Below, one piece after another: positions 32,883 to 43,317 of a stretch of 64,000 nt of DNA (its first letter is position 1; each line of letters opens with the position of its first letter). The DNA lies in NCBI GenBank assembly GCA_029210875.1, contig JARGFJ010000003.1:40329-104328 (forward strand), written 5' to 3'. A program made the position numbers and the translations under genes. The notes under the pieces were generated by a model, which made no database searches, was not told where the DNA came from, and saw nothing but the letters and a program-made list of their open reading frames with translations. The DNA is from Gammaproteobacteria bacterium (lineage in GTDB: Bacteria; Pseudomonadota; Gammaproteobacteria; Nitrosococcales; Methylophagaceae).

Positions 32883-32936
32883 TTTTGAAATACAATTAAA
32901 ATCAACTATTTAACACTATTTCAGCCCACCAAAAAC

Positions 32937-32951
32937 GCACCATATTTGTGC
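32937..32951. promoter_or_regulatory. NtrC-like binding site 1 upstream of glnA
   Basis: GCACCATATTTGTGC dyad. Confidence 0.65.
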
Positions 32952-32966
32952 GAAAACAGTCAAACC

Positions 32967-32981
32967 GCACAATTATTGTGC
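32967..32981. promoter_or_regulatory. NtrC-like binding site 2 upstream of glnA
   Basis: GCACAATTATTGTGC dyad, 30 bp centre-to-centre from site 1. Confidence 0.65.
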
Positions 32982-32984
32982 AAG

Positions 32985-33209
32985 CTATCCGATTTTGATG
33001 GTTATGATAAGCTCGTCATCCTGTTGATCATGACCTACAAACTCATGACCATTAATACGTGCCCAGGCAGGAATATCACTTAATGCACCAGGATCAGTAC
33101 AAATTACGTTTAAGATATCGCCTGTTTGTAATTCTTTTACTTTGTTTTGTGTTTTGATGACAGGCATCGGGCACAGCATACGTCGTGCGTCTAATTCATA
33201 CTCACTCAT
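32985..33209 (-). CDS. TusA-family sulfur carrier protein
   Basis: MSEYELDARRMLCPMPVIKTQNKVKELQTGDILNVICTDPGALSDIPAW; CPMPV core motif; ATG at 33209 overlaps the upstream stop (ATGA). Confidence 0.9.
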   Translation of the reverse strand: MSEYELDARRMLCPMPVIKTQNKVKELQTGDILNVICTDPGALSDIPAWARINGHEFVGHDQQDDELIITIKIG

Positions 33210-34258
33210 ACATGCCACTCCTCACGTACTTGTTCTGATGTTAAAGGTTTAACTTTGATCGTTACTACATCTTGCCCTGGAATCGTTACGGTTGCTTCAA
33301 CTTCATCGGAATCGCGTCCCTGACCATAACGCGCAACAATGCCTGCAGCAGTTTGATAATCATCTCTACCAAATGTACCGTCAACCAACGTTAGCGGACC
33401 GTTATGACTAATCACTTGAATTGACGGCAGTTGTTTACGATAACCTTGCAAGAACTTACTTTCACCGGCATCACGCGCAACAATAAGTTTGTAGTCTGGT
33501 TTAGGTCTTAAATGACGTCCTACTTTAAGCAGCATAATGTCATCCATTTCATAGTCACGACTACCACGACCTTTCCAAAGATCGACTAACTTATCAGAAT
33601 AGTTCTTATCGGTTAAAAAGCAACAGCCGCCAGCAGGTGAAGCATAATCCGTAAAACCAAATTCTTTGGCTAATGCCATTTGAGGTTTCCGATTTCTACC
33701 ACTGAAATTATACAGTTTTTCACGATCAACCCAGCCTTCAATCTCAGGTTTCGTTGCTGGTAAATTCTTGGCGCATAAGGGTCTTAATAGAATATCATCG
33801 GCACCCGACTCATGAGCAACAATCGGCATAGTTTGTTTTCGTTGTGACATTGGTCTTTGTCCGATAACTTCGCCAGTGATAATAAAATCAAAGCCATTTG
33901 TATGATTTTCCTTCACCCATTGCACCGCTTTACTGACCATAAAGATCTTACAATCTAAACATGGGTTCATATTAGCGCCATAGCCATGTTTGGGATTCAG
34001 CAGGACATCTTTGTATTCTTCAATGACATCAACAATATGTAATTTGATACCTAATTGTTCCGCAGCCCATAACGCATTATTACGTTTTTGCTTATCTTTA
34101 TCGTGGTTACGAATGGCATGGGTATGACCTTCTACACAAAAACCCGTATAGAAATTGATGCCTTCAACCTCAATACCCTGTTCCTGCAAGACTCGTACAG
34201 CCAGCATTGAATCCAAGCCACCCGAAATAAGCGCGACTGCTTTATGTTGTTTTGCCAT
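33206..34258 (-). CDS. PP-loop ATPase, MnmA/ThiI-like tRNA thiolation family
   Basis: PP-loop ALISGGLDSMLAVRVL, NPCLDCKIFMV and ASPAGGCCFLTDKNYSDKL Cys motifs. Confidence 0.8.
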   Translation of the reverse strand: MAKQHKAVALISGGLDSMLAVRVLQEQGIEVEGINFYTGFCVEGHTHAIRNHDKDKQKRNNALWAAEQLGIKLHIVDVIEEYKDVLLNPKHGYGANMNPCLDCKIFMVSKAVQWVKENHTNGFDFIITGEVIGQRPMSQRKQTMPIVAHESGADDILLRPLCAKNLPATKPEIEGWVDREKLYNFSGRNRKPQMALAKEFGFTDYASPAGGCCFLTDKNYSDKLVDLWKGRGSRDYEMDDIMLLKVGRHLRPKPDYKLIVARDAGESKFLQGYRKQLPSIQVISHNGPLTLVDGTFGRDDYQTAAGIVARYGQGRDSDEVEATVTIPGQDVVTIKVKPLTSEQVREEWHV

Positions 34259-35700
34259 TATGCTGTACCACCAACTGTTAAACTATCTACTTTCAATGTT
34301 GGTTGACCAACACCAACCGGGACACTTTGTCCCTCTTTACCACAATTACCAACACCAGTATCCAGCTCTAAATCATTTGCAACCATGCTGATACGCCCCA
34401 TCACTTCAGGACCATTACCTATTAAGGTTGCACCCTTGACAGGGTGGGTTATTTTGCCATTCTCAATTAAATATACTTCACTGGTCGAAAATACAAACTT
34501 ACCAGAGGTAATATCAACCTGTCCGCCACAAAAATTAACGGCATAGAGACCTTTCTTAACCGAGGCAATGACTTCTTCTGGCTCATGTTGACCGGGTAGC
34601 ATATAGGTATTGGTCATTCTGGGCATCGGCAAATGGGCATAGGATTCGCGACGGCCATTACCTGTACTGCGTGTTCCCATCAATCGCGCATTATGTTTAT
34701 CTTGCATGTAATTGGTGAGCTTGCCATTTTCAATTAATATGGTTTTTTCTGTAGGCACACCTTCATCATCAACAGTCAACGAGCCTCGACGATCTTGTAA
34801 TGTGCCATCATCAACAACCGTACATAAAGGTGATGCCACCATTTGACCAATTCGACCTGAAAAGGCCGAACTGCCTCGCCGATTGAAATCACCTTCTAAG
34901 CCATGACCAACTGCTTCATGTAAGAGTACGCCAGGCCAACCTGATGCTAATACCACTGGCATATTGCCAGCCGGAGCTGCAACAGCTTCTAAATTGACCA
35001 AAGCTTGTCGAACAGCTTCTTTAGCGTAGCTGCTAGCAAGATCATTATCCTGAAAATAGCGATAATCTAAACGTCGTCCGCCACCGGCACTACCCCGTTC
35101 TCGTCGGCCATTTGACTCGACAATCACAGATACATTCATTCTGACTAAAGGCCGAATATCAGCAGCAAACGTACCATCACTGGCTGCAACTAAAATGGTA
35201 TCAAGTCCACCAGCCAGACTGACATTAACCTGGGTAACACGAGGATCAACTGCACGAGCAACCGTATCAGCTTGATGTAATAAGGCTAATTTTTGTTCTA
35301 CCGTTAAAACAGCTAATGGATCAGTTTGAACATAAAATTCCGGCGAAACAGTACGTTGCCACGCCTGCACCTTACCATCAGCACCTTGTCTCGAAATGGC
35401 ACGTGCTGCTTTGGCTGCATCGTGCAATGCTGGCAGAATCAAATCATCTGAATAGGCAAAGCCGGTTTTTTCACCACTACATGCACGCACACCAACGCCT
35501 TGTTCAATATGATAACCACCATCTTTGATAATGCCATCTTCTAACTGCCAGTTTTCCTGTCGCGATTGTTGAAAATATAAATCAGCATAATCAATGCCTC
35601 GCCCCATAGTCAAAGCAAGTGTCTGTTCCAGATCGGCTTCAACCAAACCTGCTGGTATAAGTAATTGTTGCTTAACTTGTTCAAATAGTGAGGAAGTCAT
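34258..35700 (-). CDS. tldD: Metalloprotease TldD
   Basis: [25 protein letters not shown] and [19 protein letters not shown]. Confidence 0.96.
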   Translation of the reverse strand: MTSSLFEQVKQQLLIPAGLVEADLEQTLALTMGRGIDYADLYFQQSRQENWQLEDGIIKDGGYHIEQGVGVRACSGEKTGFAYSDDLILPALHDAAKAARAISRQGADGKVQAWQRTVSPEFYVQTDPLAVLTVEQKLALLHQADTVARAVDPRVTQVNVSLAGGLDTILVAASDGTFAADIRPLVRMNVSVIVESNGRRERGSAGGGRRLDYRYFQDNDLASSYAKEAVRQALVNLEAVAAPAGNMPVVLASGWPGVLLHEAVGHGLEGDFNRRGSSAFSGRIGQMVASPLCTVVDDGTLQDRRGSLTVDDEGVPTEKTILIENGKLTNYMQDKHNARLMGTRSTGNGRRESYAHLPMPRMTNTYMLPGQHEPEEVIASVKKGLYAVNFCGGQVDITSGKFVFSTSEVYLIENGKITHPVKGATLIGNGPEVMGRISMVANDLELDTGVGNCGKEGQSVPVGVGQPTLKVDSLTVGGTA

Positions 35701-35753
35701 GATGGCGTTACGAGTGAGTTAATCGGTAGATCATACCAGAATTTGCTGTTTTT

Positions 35754-38700
35754 TTATTGAACGACAGGTTTTACTACGTTTAATTGGGGATCATTCCATG
35801 GCCCGGTTAAGTTATATTTATAGCTGATTAAATTAACAATATTTTTATCAAATAAGTTATCTGCAAGTTTATCAAACAATAAAATAGCGGCCCCCACACC
35901 TAAGCCAATCGGGCCACCAGCCATTGCGCCAGCAAGTGGTAATGTCGATGACACATTGGGAGTCACTTTAACGTGTTGATTATATGATTTATTAACAATA
36001 TCAATTGGTCCTGTCATTTCAATTAATGCAGATTCAGCTTTCATTGTCATATTATCAGTAGTGGCTAAGCCATTTGCTAGATTGAAGTCTCCCGCTATTG
36101 AATCAAAATTAAAGCCTTTGCCAAACAGATCACTAAAATCTAGAGATAAACGGCGTGGAATAGCAGCAACACTGAGCAACCCAAAGATTCTACCAGCCGC
36201 ACCTGGTTCTATGTCTGTTAATTTACCTTTACCCACTTTAATCTTGATCTGACCTTGAATACGCGCTATTGATACTGATAGTGGTTGGTCTGGCCAAGTG
36301 AAATCAACACCAATTTCAATACCGGTCGCATCAACAGCCTGAATATAACCCAGGCTTTTTAATAATCCTGCTAAATCATCACTTTGTGATTGTAACGACA
36401 AATGCGAACTATCTCCCGTTGCTAGTTTTTGCCAAACACCTTCGGTTACGTTGGCACTAAAATACTCTGATGCCAGTGTCCCCTGTTCAATAATCCATGC
36501 GTCTTGTGTTCTTTTCGAACGAAGTGATAACTGGCCCAGGCTCATATCATCGACTGTTAATGAATCTATATTGATAGCCATTGCTGGCCATAATACTGAT
36601 GATTTTTTGTCTTTTTCAGCTACCGATAGATCGGATTTAGTTTCTTTGGGTAAATGAATAGTGAGCTTATCTATATCAACTCTCAACATAGCGTTATTAT
36701 CAAAACGCAATGGCAGGTATAAAGTACCTTTACTTTGCTGGCTATGGAATTGAGTACGCCAGCCCTGTGCATCACGCTGCATTGACAGATTAAGCTGCGT
36801 TAGTTTTTGTTCAAAGCCGTTTAACTCATTAATCGTTACTGAAATATCATCAAAACTATCTGCCAACATACTCTCGCTATCGATTTTTTGATTAGCTTGC
36901 CACGCTACTAACCAATCATCGATTGATATGTTTGCAAGCTGACCTCGTATTTTTATGCCATGTTCAGGCAAGCTGGGCTGGCCAGCACCTAATCGAAACT
37001 CACCACGCCACTTTTTACCCTGAGGCATAACAATTGCGTTAACGACATCCTCATAATTGATCGTGTAAGCAAGATCATCCTTAACATGCTCAAAGCCAGC
37101 TCTAAAGGTTTTAGTTTCATCACTTTGTTTGGTAAACGGTGCAGGCAAATTTAGGGCAATGCCTTGTAAATCAGAATGTAAAACAGCATCTACATAAAAC
37201 TCACCTAACGTTTTTTCAGCAATTGACACCTCCAGTTGATAGTTAAATTGACCAGACACAAATGTGGGAATCGTGTTATTGAACACTGTATTAAGTTTAT
37301 CAATTGAAGCATAGCCTATTACATCTACTGTGGTTCTATCCTGATCTGGACTCACATTAATCACAATATCATTATCAAGAAAACGGGCTTTTATTGCATT
37401 TGCAAACACGCCTTCGTTATTAAACTTAAGCTCACCAATCACATCAGTGACAGACATCTCAGCAACATCGACACTTTGCAGTGAACCACCTTTAAAATTA
37501 ACTCGCCCTGATGCCTTGGTATCATCGACATGTGTTAGTGGCAACAATAAATCAAGATGGATGTCACTTTGACCTTGTGCTGTCACTGTTTCCGAGACAC
37601 GACCAAATCGTTGTTTTAAAGGACTGTTTTGTAAAAACGTCAATGCTTGCTGACTACTCCCTGTCATATCACCATTAATGGATAAAACAGGATTGGATAA
37701 AATAAATCGTTCGATAGTTGTAGTAACATCAAGAAAATCAAAACCAGCGATTTTTCCTTGCTTACTGCTAATAACCAGTTTACTGCCTTGACCGGCAATT
37801 TTGGCCTTCACACCGACAATATCAGGCCATTCAGGCGCGTAATGTAGTTGCGCCCCTTCAACGTCTAAATCCATTATAAAACGCCCCTTATCAGGTGCAT
37901 TGTCATAGGGAAAATCGGCTAGATCACCAAGCAATTCAATTTTGCCATCAATCACTTTTCCTGAAACAAAAGCATTATTCGACCACTTTTTAAAGCCTTG
38001 TTCTAAAATACGTTGGGGGACATATGATTTCCATGCGCTGATCTCAACATCTTGTAAACTCATTGCAAGATCATTGACGATCCGGCCATTATTGTTACGT
38101 TCAATCGTACCATCTACTTGCATTGTCAAATCGTCATTCCATAGTCGAAAGGCCTGTGATTGAATGATCCATTTATCTTGTTGACGATTAACTCTAATGA
38201 CACCCGTAACCGAATCAAAAAAAACCGACTTATCTAACCAGCCTTCGGGATAAAGAATCAACTTATGACTATCAAATGAAACATTAGCAATATCGTTATT
38301 CCAATTGACTGAGGCAGTTAAACCTGTCACGCCTGGCAACTGCTGCCAAGGCAATAAGCCACCATCACGTAATTCAAATGCTAAAGCAGTAAGCCCCTGC
38401 TCAGGAGAATAACTAAGAGAAAGTGACTCGACATCACCTGCAGGTTTTTGTTTTCGTATAAACTCAGGTGACAACTCAGTCAATGAGACAATCGTAGTTA
38501 AGTCACTTAGTCTCAGATAACTGCTAACAAATGCTAAGGTGTTATCAGAATAGTTGGTAAGTTTAAAGTCTGTTGGCCCCCAATCCTCACCATTCATACG
38601 TAATTGCAGTTCACGTCCAGAAATTTGCCATTGCTGTGAAGAGCTGGACCAGTCAATGTAGCCAGACAAATGGTCAATCCTAGCACTTGTGGCTGACGCA

Positions 38701-39569
38701 TTTAGTGATGTTAGTTCTAATTCATCGGCATTGATTGAACTAGCGATAACATCAATCTTAGTTTCATTGCCGCTTAGAGATAAGGTCGAATTAATACGTC
38801 CCTTGGTGAGACTGATATCCTTCCATACCACTATGTCTGAAAACGCAGCTAATTCAACACGATCAAGTTTGGCCTGTGCGTGCCAATATCCCAGTTCAAA
38901 ACTGGCATTGATTTCGGTTTCGGCAGTTATCTGAATGCTGTTACCCAACTGCTCAGGTAATGTTAGATTCAGCGTTGAACGCCATTGACTAGCTTCGTGC
39001 TCAATTTGTGCTTGATTGAGCAGATAATGCCCCGATAATAGAGGCTGTTTAAGATCGCTTAATGCTAACGTTATATTATCCAAATTAACTTTATTTATCA
39101 GGTTTGCCCAACGTAACCAGTCTTTATCAGGCGAAACATCGGAATCCGCAGATAATCCCTGAAGAATAAAGTTGCCTTGTTCACTACGGATAAGTGATAT
39201 CACAAGTCCCGACAGTGAGACATCATTGATCACTGGCTCTGATTGCCGAAGACTACTGATGATATCTAAACCAAGATAAAGTTGTTCTAAACTTAGTAAT
39301 CGCTCTTGACCATTTTGACGGAGGATTGTGATGTTATCCACTTGAAGTTTAGGCTCTAGACCTATCCAATGAAGCCCCGCGCCAGACATAGTTACAGGAT
39401 AACCAATATAACTACTGACCCAACTGGCGATCTCATCTTGTCTTTGTTCAACCGCATTTGATAACCAGTAAACGCTGGCAATAACAAGTGTTAGTAACGA
39501 TGCAACAATGACTACAACATGAGCAAGCTGCCGACTAATAATGTGAAAACAGTGATGAACTATAGACAT
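35754..39569 (-). CDS. yhdP: YhdP family AsmA-like large membrane-anchored protein
   Basis: 1271 aa, N-terminal TM, AsmA-like C-terminus, located between tldD and rng. Confidence 0.9.
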   Translation of the reverse strand: MSIVHHCFHIISRQLAHVVVIVASLLTLVIASVYWLSNAVEQRQDEIASWVSSYIGYPVTMSGAGLHWIGLEPKLQVDNITILRQNGQERLLSLEQLYLGLDIISSLRQSEPVINDVSLSGLVISLIRSEQGNFILQGLSADSDVSPDKDWLRWANLINKVNLDNITLALSDLKQPLLSGHYLLNQAQIEHEASQWRSTLNLTLPEQLGNSIQITAETEINASFELGYWHAQAKLDRVELAAFSDIVVWKDISLTKGRINSTLSLSGNETKIDVIASSINADELELTSLNASATSARIDHLSGYIDWSSSSQQWQISGRELQLRMNGEDWGPTDFKLTNYSDNTLAFVSSYLRLSDLTTIVSLTELSPEFIRKQKPAGDVESLSLSYSPEQGLTALAFELRDGGLLPWQQLPGVTGLTASVNWNNDIANVSFDSHKLILYPEGWLDKSVFFDSVTGVIRVNRQQDKWIIQSQAFRLWNDDLTMQVDGTIERNNNGRIVNDLAMSLQDVEISAWKSYVPQRILEQGFKKWSNNAFVSGKVIDGKIELLGDLADFPYDNAPDKGRFIMDLDVEGAQLHYAPEWPDIVGVKAKIAGQGSKLVISSKQGKIAGFDFLDVTTTIERFILSNPVLSINGDMTGSSQQALTFLQNSPLKQRFGRVSETVTAQGQSDIHLDLLLPLTHVDDTKASGRVNFKGGSLQSVDVAEMSVTDVIGELKFNNEGVFANAIKARFLDNDIVINVSPDQDRTTVDVIGYASIDKLNTVFNNTIPTFVSGQFNYQLEVSIAEKTLGEFYVDAVLHSDLQGIALNLPAPFTKQSDETKTFRAGFEHVKDDLAYTINYEDVVNAIVMPQGKKWRGEFRLGAGQPSLPEHGIKIRGQLANISIDDWLVAWQANQKIDSESMLADSFDDISVTINELNGFEQKLTQLNLSMQRDAQGWRTQFHSQQSKGTLYLPLRFDNNAMLRVDIDKLTIHLPKETKSDLSVAEKDKKSSVLWPAMAINIDSLTVDDMSLGQLSLRSKRTQDAWIIEQGTLASEYFSANVTEGVWQKLATGDSSHLSLQSQSDDLAGLLKSLGYIQAVDATGIEIGVDFTWPDQPLSVSIARIQGQIKIKVGKGKLTDIEPGAAGRIFGLLSVAAIPRRLSLDFSDLFGKGFNFDSIAGDFNLANGLATTDNMTMKAESALIEMTGPIDIVNKSYNQHVKVTPNVSSTLPLAGAMAGGPIGLGVGAAILLFDKLADNLFDKNIVNLISYKYNLTGPWNDPQLNVVKPVVQ

Positions 39570-39573
39570 TGAA

Positions 39574-41040
39574 TTACATTAACACCACATTGAACTGTTC
39601 GCGGTTATATTCAGATTCACACTGAAATAAAATGGGTTTTCCAATAAATTGTTCCAACTCAGCAACATTAGTTGAATCTTGATCATTCAATCTGTCAATA
39701 ATGTCTTGTGAAGCCAACACTAAGAACTGGGTAGTCTCATATTGTTTCGCTTCACGCATAATTTCTCGAAAAATTTCATAACAGACAGACTCGGCACTTT
39801 TTGCATAGCCCTTGCCATTACAGCATGGACAAGGCTCACATAAAATATGACCTAAGCTTTCACGAGTACGTTTGCGTGTCATCTCAACCAAACCTAATTC
39901 TGAAACAGCACAGATATTGTGACGTGCCCGATCTGTTTCCATGGCTTTTTCTAATGATCGTAGTACTTGATCTCGATGTTCCTGCTCATCCATATCAATA
40001 AAATCAATAATGATTATGCCGCCCAAATTGCGAACTCTTAATTGTCGGGCAATAGCATGCGCAGCTTCAAGATTGGTCTTAAAAATAGTTTCTTCCAAAT
40101 TTTTATGGCCCACAAAGCCACCAGTGTTGACATCAACTGTCGTCATTGCTTCCGTTTGATCGAAGATAAGATAGCCACCCGATTTTAATGGCACTTTACG
40201 TTCAAGCGCTTTTTGAATTTCATCTTCAACATTAAATAAATCAAATAAAGGGCGGTCACCCTTATAATGCTGTATTTGAGGCAAGCTATCTGGAATAAAA
40301 CTTTCAGCAAATTTAATTGCTTTTCTATAGGTTTCACCAGAATCAATACGAATACGCTCAATGTAGGGCGTGACTAAATCACGAAGAGACCGAAGTGCAA
40401 GCGGTAAGTCTTGATAAAGTGGTTCACCACATTTTACTGACGATCTATTTTCGCCTAATCTTTGCCAAAGCCGGTGCAAAAATTCTAAGTCCGTAATCAA
40501 TTCCGGTTCAGATACACCCTCAGCCGCTGTTCTAAGAATATAACCCCCTGATGTTGAACCAAGATGTTCTGCCAAACAGGCTTTTAAACGTTGGCGTTCT
40601 TGTTCACTTTCAATTTTTAACGATACACCTATACCTTGCGTTTCCGGCATATAAACCAAATAACGTGACGATACCGATAATTGAGTTGTTAAGCGTGCGC
40701 CCTTCGTGCCCATGGGATCTTTGATCACTTGCACTAAAAGCTCTTGCCCTTCACGTAACAACGATGTAATTGCCGGCACTTTCATTTCTTGCAAGTCACC
40801 GGTTTGACCTTGAGGAATCGAAATATCAGATGCATGTAAAAAAGCAGCGCGGGCCAATCCAATTTCAACAAACGCTGCTTGCATACCGGGTAAGACACGA
40901 CAGACTTTGCCTTTAAAGATACTACCTACCAGGCCACGAGCTTCAGTTCGTTCAATAAAAACTTCTTGCAAAACACCATTATCAACAACAACAGCGCGAG
41001 TTTCACTTGGTGTCACATTAATTAAAATTTCACTACTCAT
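39574..41040 (-). CDS. rng: Ribonuclease G
   Basis: 488 aa; GSIFKGKVCRVLPGMQAAFVEIGLARAAFLHASDI, TVDVNTGGFVG, GLVEMTRKRTRESL. Confidence 0.96.
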   Translation of the reverse strand: MSSEILINVTPSETRAVVVDNGVLQEVFIERTEARGLVGSIFKGKVCRVLPGMQAAFVEIGLARAAFLHASDISIPQGQTGDLQEMKVPAITSLLREGQELLVQVIKDPMGTKGARLTTQLSVSSRYLVYMPETQGIGVSLKIESEQERQRLKACLAEHLGSTSGGYILRTAAEGVSEPELITDLEFLHRLWQRLGENRSSVKCGEPLYQDLPLALRSLRDLVTPYIERIRIDSGETYRKAIKFAESFIPDSLPQIQHYKGDRPLFDLFNVEDEIQKALERKVPLKSGGYLIFDQTEAMTTVDVNTGGFVGHKNLEETIFKTNLEAAHAIARQLRVRNLGGIIIIDFIDMDEQEHRDQVLRSLEKAMETDRARHNICAVSELGLVEMTRKRTRESLGHILCEPCPCCNGKGYAKSAESVCYEIFREIMREAKQYETTQFLVLASQDIIDRLNDQDSTNVAELEQFIGKPILFQCESEYNREQFNVVLM

Positions 41041-41621
41041 GAATGCTGTCCAGTTAATTGTTGCAACATCATGCTCGTTTCTCTTAACGGTAAGCCCATA
41101 ATGCCTGAATAACTGCCTTCAATGCGATCGATAAACATGGCGGCTAAGCCCTGAACTGCATAACTACCTGCTTTATCAATACCTTCTCCCGTTGTTATAT
41201 ACCAGTCTATCTGCTCACAAGATAGTTCACTAAAACAGACTTTACTGATATTCAGTTTAGATAACACCTGCTGTTGATGAACAAGAGCAACAGCAGTCAT
41301 TACTTGGTGGCATCGTCCTGAAAGTCTTTGCAGCATGGCTCTGGCATCATCTGCATCACGCGGTTTGCCTAAAATTTGATCATCAACGATAACTGCAGTA
41401 TCAGCCCCTAACACCGGACACGATTGTTGTGACAACACTATACGCCAACCAGCCTGTGCCTTGGCAACAGCCAGTCGTTGCACATAGTCATTTGGTGCTT
41501 CACCTTCTATTAAAGATTCATCAACATCAACAGAAATCACCGAGAAACTGACTCCAATTTGACTTAAAAGTTCATGTCGACGCGGTGATGCTGATGCTAA
41601 AGCAATGTCTGGAAAATTCAT
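41037..41621 (-). CDS. maf: Maf-family nucleoside triphosphate pyrophosphatase (YhdE-like)
   Basis: LASASPRRHELLSQIG; GKPRDADDARAMLQRLSGR. Confidence 0.95.
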   Translation of the reverse strand: MNFPDIALASASPRRHELLSQIGVSFSVISVDVDESLIEGEAPNDYVQRLAVAKAQAGWRIVLSQQSCPVLGADTAVIVDDQILGKPRDADDARAMLQRLSGRCHQVMTAVALVHQQQVLSKLNISKVCFSELSCEQIDWYITTGEGIDKAGSYAVQGLAAMFIDRIEGSYSGIMGLPLRETSMMLQQLTGQHS

Positions 41622-42088
41622 GCGCGATGATAAGGATGATTTTGTAAAACAGTCCAGGCTCGATATAACTGCTCAGCCATGACAATTCGAACCAAGGGAT
41701 GCGGCAAGGTCAGAGGAGATAACGACCACGTTTGATCGGCGCGTTGAAGACAACGCTGATCCATTCCATCAGGACCACCGACTAACAGTGACAGATCGCG
41801 ACCATCTGCCATCCAGTTTTTAAGTTGATCCGCTAATTGCTCTGTCGTCCATGACTTACCTTTTACATCAAGTGCAACCACATGATGATTATCAGGAATA
41901 TGACTTAATAAGCGATCACCTTCTTCTCGCATCCAGTGTGAAGCACTGCCACTCTTGCCCCGTTTCGCTGGTGTTATTTCGTGTAAATTCAGATTACATT
42001 CACGGGGTAAACGTTTTGCGTATTCAAGATAGCCATCAGTGACCCAAGCTGGCATTTTGTTGCCAACTGCCAGCAAATTGAGTTTCAT
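41618..42088 (-). CDS. rlmH: 23S rRNA pseudouridine(1915)-N3-methyltransferase RlmH
   Basis: MKLNLLAVGNKMPAWV...; LLVGGPDGM; LTLPHPLVRIVMAEQLYRAW. Confidence 0.96.
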   Translation of the reverse strand: MKLNLLAVGNKMPAWVTDGYLEYAKRLPRECNLNLHEITPAKRGKSGSASHWMREEGDRLLSHIPDNHHVVALDVKGKSWTTEQLADQLKNWMADGRDLSLLVGGPDGMDQRCLQRADQTWSLSPLTLPHPLVRIVMAEQLYRAWTVLQNHPYHRA

Positions 42089-42447
42089 TAGTCGTCAGCC
42101 GCAGCCTTAGATTGTTCTGTTGTATCAGGCACGCTCCACAATTTTTCCAGATTATAGGTAGCGCGTGTCTGTGGTGTCATAATATGAGCAATAACATCAC
42201 CTAAGTCGACTAAGGCCCACTCGCCAATATCTTCACCTTCTGATCCTAATGGTTGAACACCAGCAGCTTTAGCTTGCACAACAACTTCATTAGCAAGTGC
42301 TTTGACCTGGCGGGTCGATTTACCTGTTGCGATAATCATAAAATCAGTTACATCTGTCATTGCTGTCACATCCAATACTTGAATGTCCTCAGCTTTAATA
42401 TCTTCCAGTGCATCCATTACCAGAAGTTTTAATTCGTTAGCCTGCAT
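42088..42447 (-). CDS. rsfS: Ribosome silencing factor RsfS
   Basis: 119 aa; DFMIIATGKSTRQVKALANEV; GEWALVDLGDVIAHIM. Confidence 0.95.
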   Translation of the reverse strand: MQANELKLLVMDALEDIKAEDIQVLDVTAMTDVTDFMIIATGKSTRQVKALANEVVVQAKAAGVQPLGSEGEDIGEWALVDLGDVIAHIMTPQTRATYNLEKLWSVPDTTEQSKAAADD

Positions 42448-42519
42448 TGGGCTCTCCGCTGTTAAATAATCAAAATAGTTTACATTATGGTCAACAATTG
42501 GGTGAAATTTGACCTGTTT

Positions 42520-43317
42520 TTACTTGCTTAACCAATCAGATGTTTTGCCTGTTAGATAGTAAACAGTCAAACCAATCCATTCTCGCCACGCCGGTTCTAA
42601 TACTTCTAAATGCTCAGACAGATTAAAATCCCACTGGCGTAATTCAGTCACATTACTTCGATAATCAACCGGGTATGGAATCACATTAATAGCCAGTCTG
42701 CGCGCAACACCAACCGCTCTTGGCATATGAAATGCAGATGTGACCAACATGTAGTGACCATTCAGCTTAGGAAGTTTAGGTTTAATCAATAACAAATTTT
42801 CATAGGTATTGCGAGATTGCGATTCTATTATCAATCTTGTTTTCTCAATGCCCATTGTTACTAATAATTGCGTAGCAATATCGCCTTCCCGACCCGAGTC
42901 TTGAAATGCTAATAATCCACTACCACCAGCAAAAATAACTGGAACATCTGGATAGTATTTTGACAAAAGTGTTGCGCCAACATAACGATCTCCACCTTTG
43001 CCCAACTCTGAACTATGCCAACTGATTGATGGTTTTAATTCTTCACCGCCACCGAGAATAAGTATGCCATCAATCTGTTCTGGCATAGGGTCAGGTTTGC
43101 TAAAGCGTGACTCTAACGGATAAATTAAAATATCGCCAATAGGGTAGGCTAACAGTGCAAAACTAACTACGCTGGTTGGCACCAGGATCGCTAGGGCTAG
43201 TCGCTTTTTATTAAACACTAATACTACTGTCGCAAGGATCATCAACCAAATAATCAGGCTGGCAGGGCTTAATAAGCCCCAAGCAATCTTGGATAGAATA
43301 AAAAATATATTATCCAT
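42520..43317 (-). CDS. DUF218/ElyC-like YdcF-family membrane protein
   Basis: N-terminal TM segments, DGILILGGGEE, VIFAGGSG, SQSRNTYENLL, VTSAFHMPRA. Confidence 0.88.
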   Translation of the reverse strand: MDNIFFILSKIAWGLLSPASLIIWLMILATVVLVFNKKRLALAILVPTSVVSFALLAYPIGDILIYPLESRFSKPDPMPEQIDGILILGGGEELKPSISWHSSELGKGGDRYVGATLLSKYYPDVPVIFAGGSGLLAFQDSGREGDIATQLLVTMGIEKTRLIIESQSRNTYENLLLIKPKLPKLNGHYMLVTSAFHMPRAVGVARRLAINVIPYPVDYRSNVTELRQWDFNLSEHLEVLEPAWREWIGLTVYYLTGKTSDWLSK

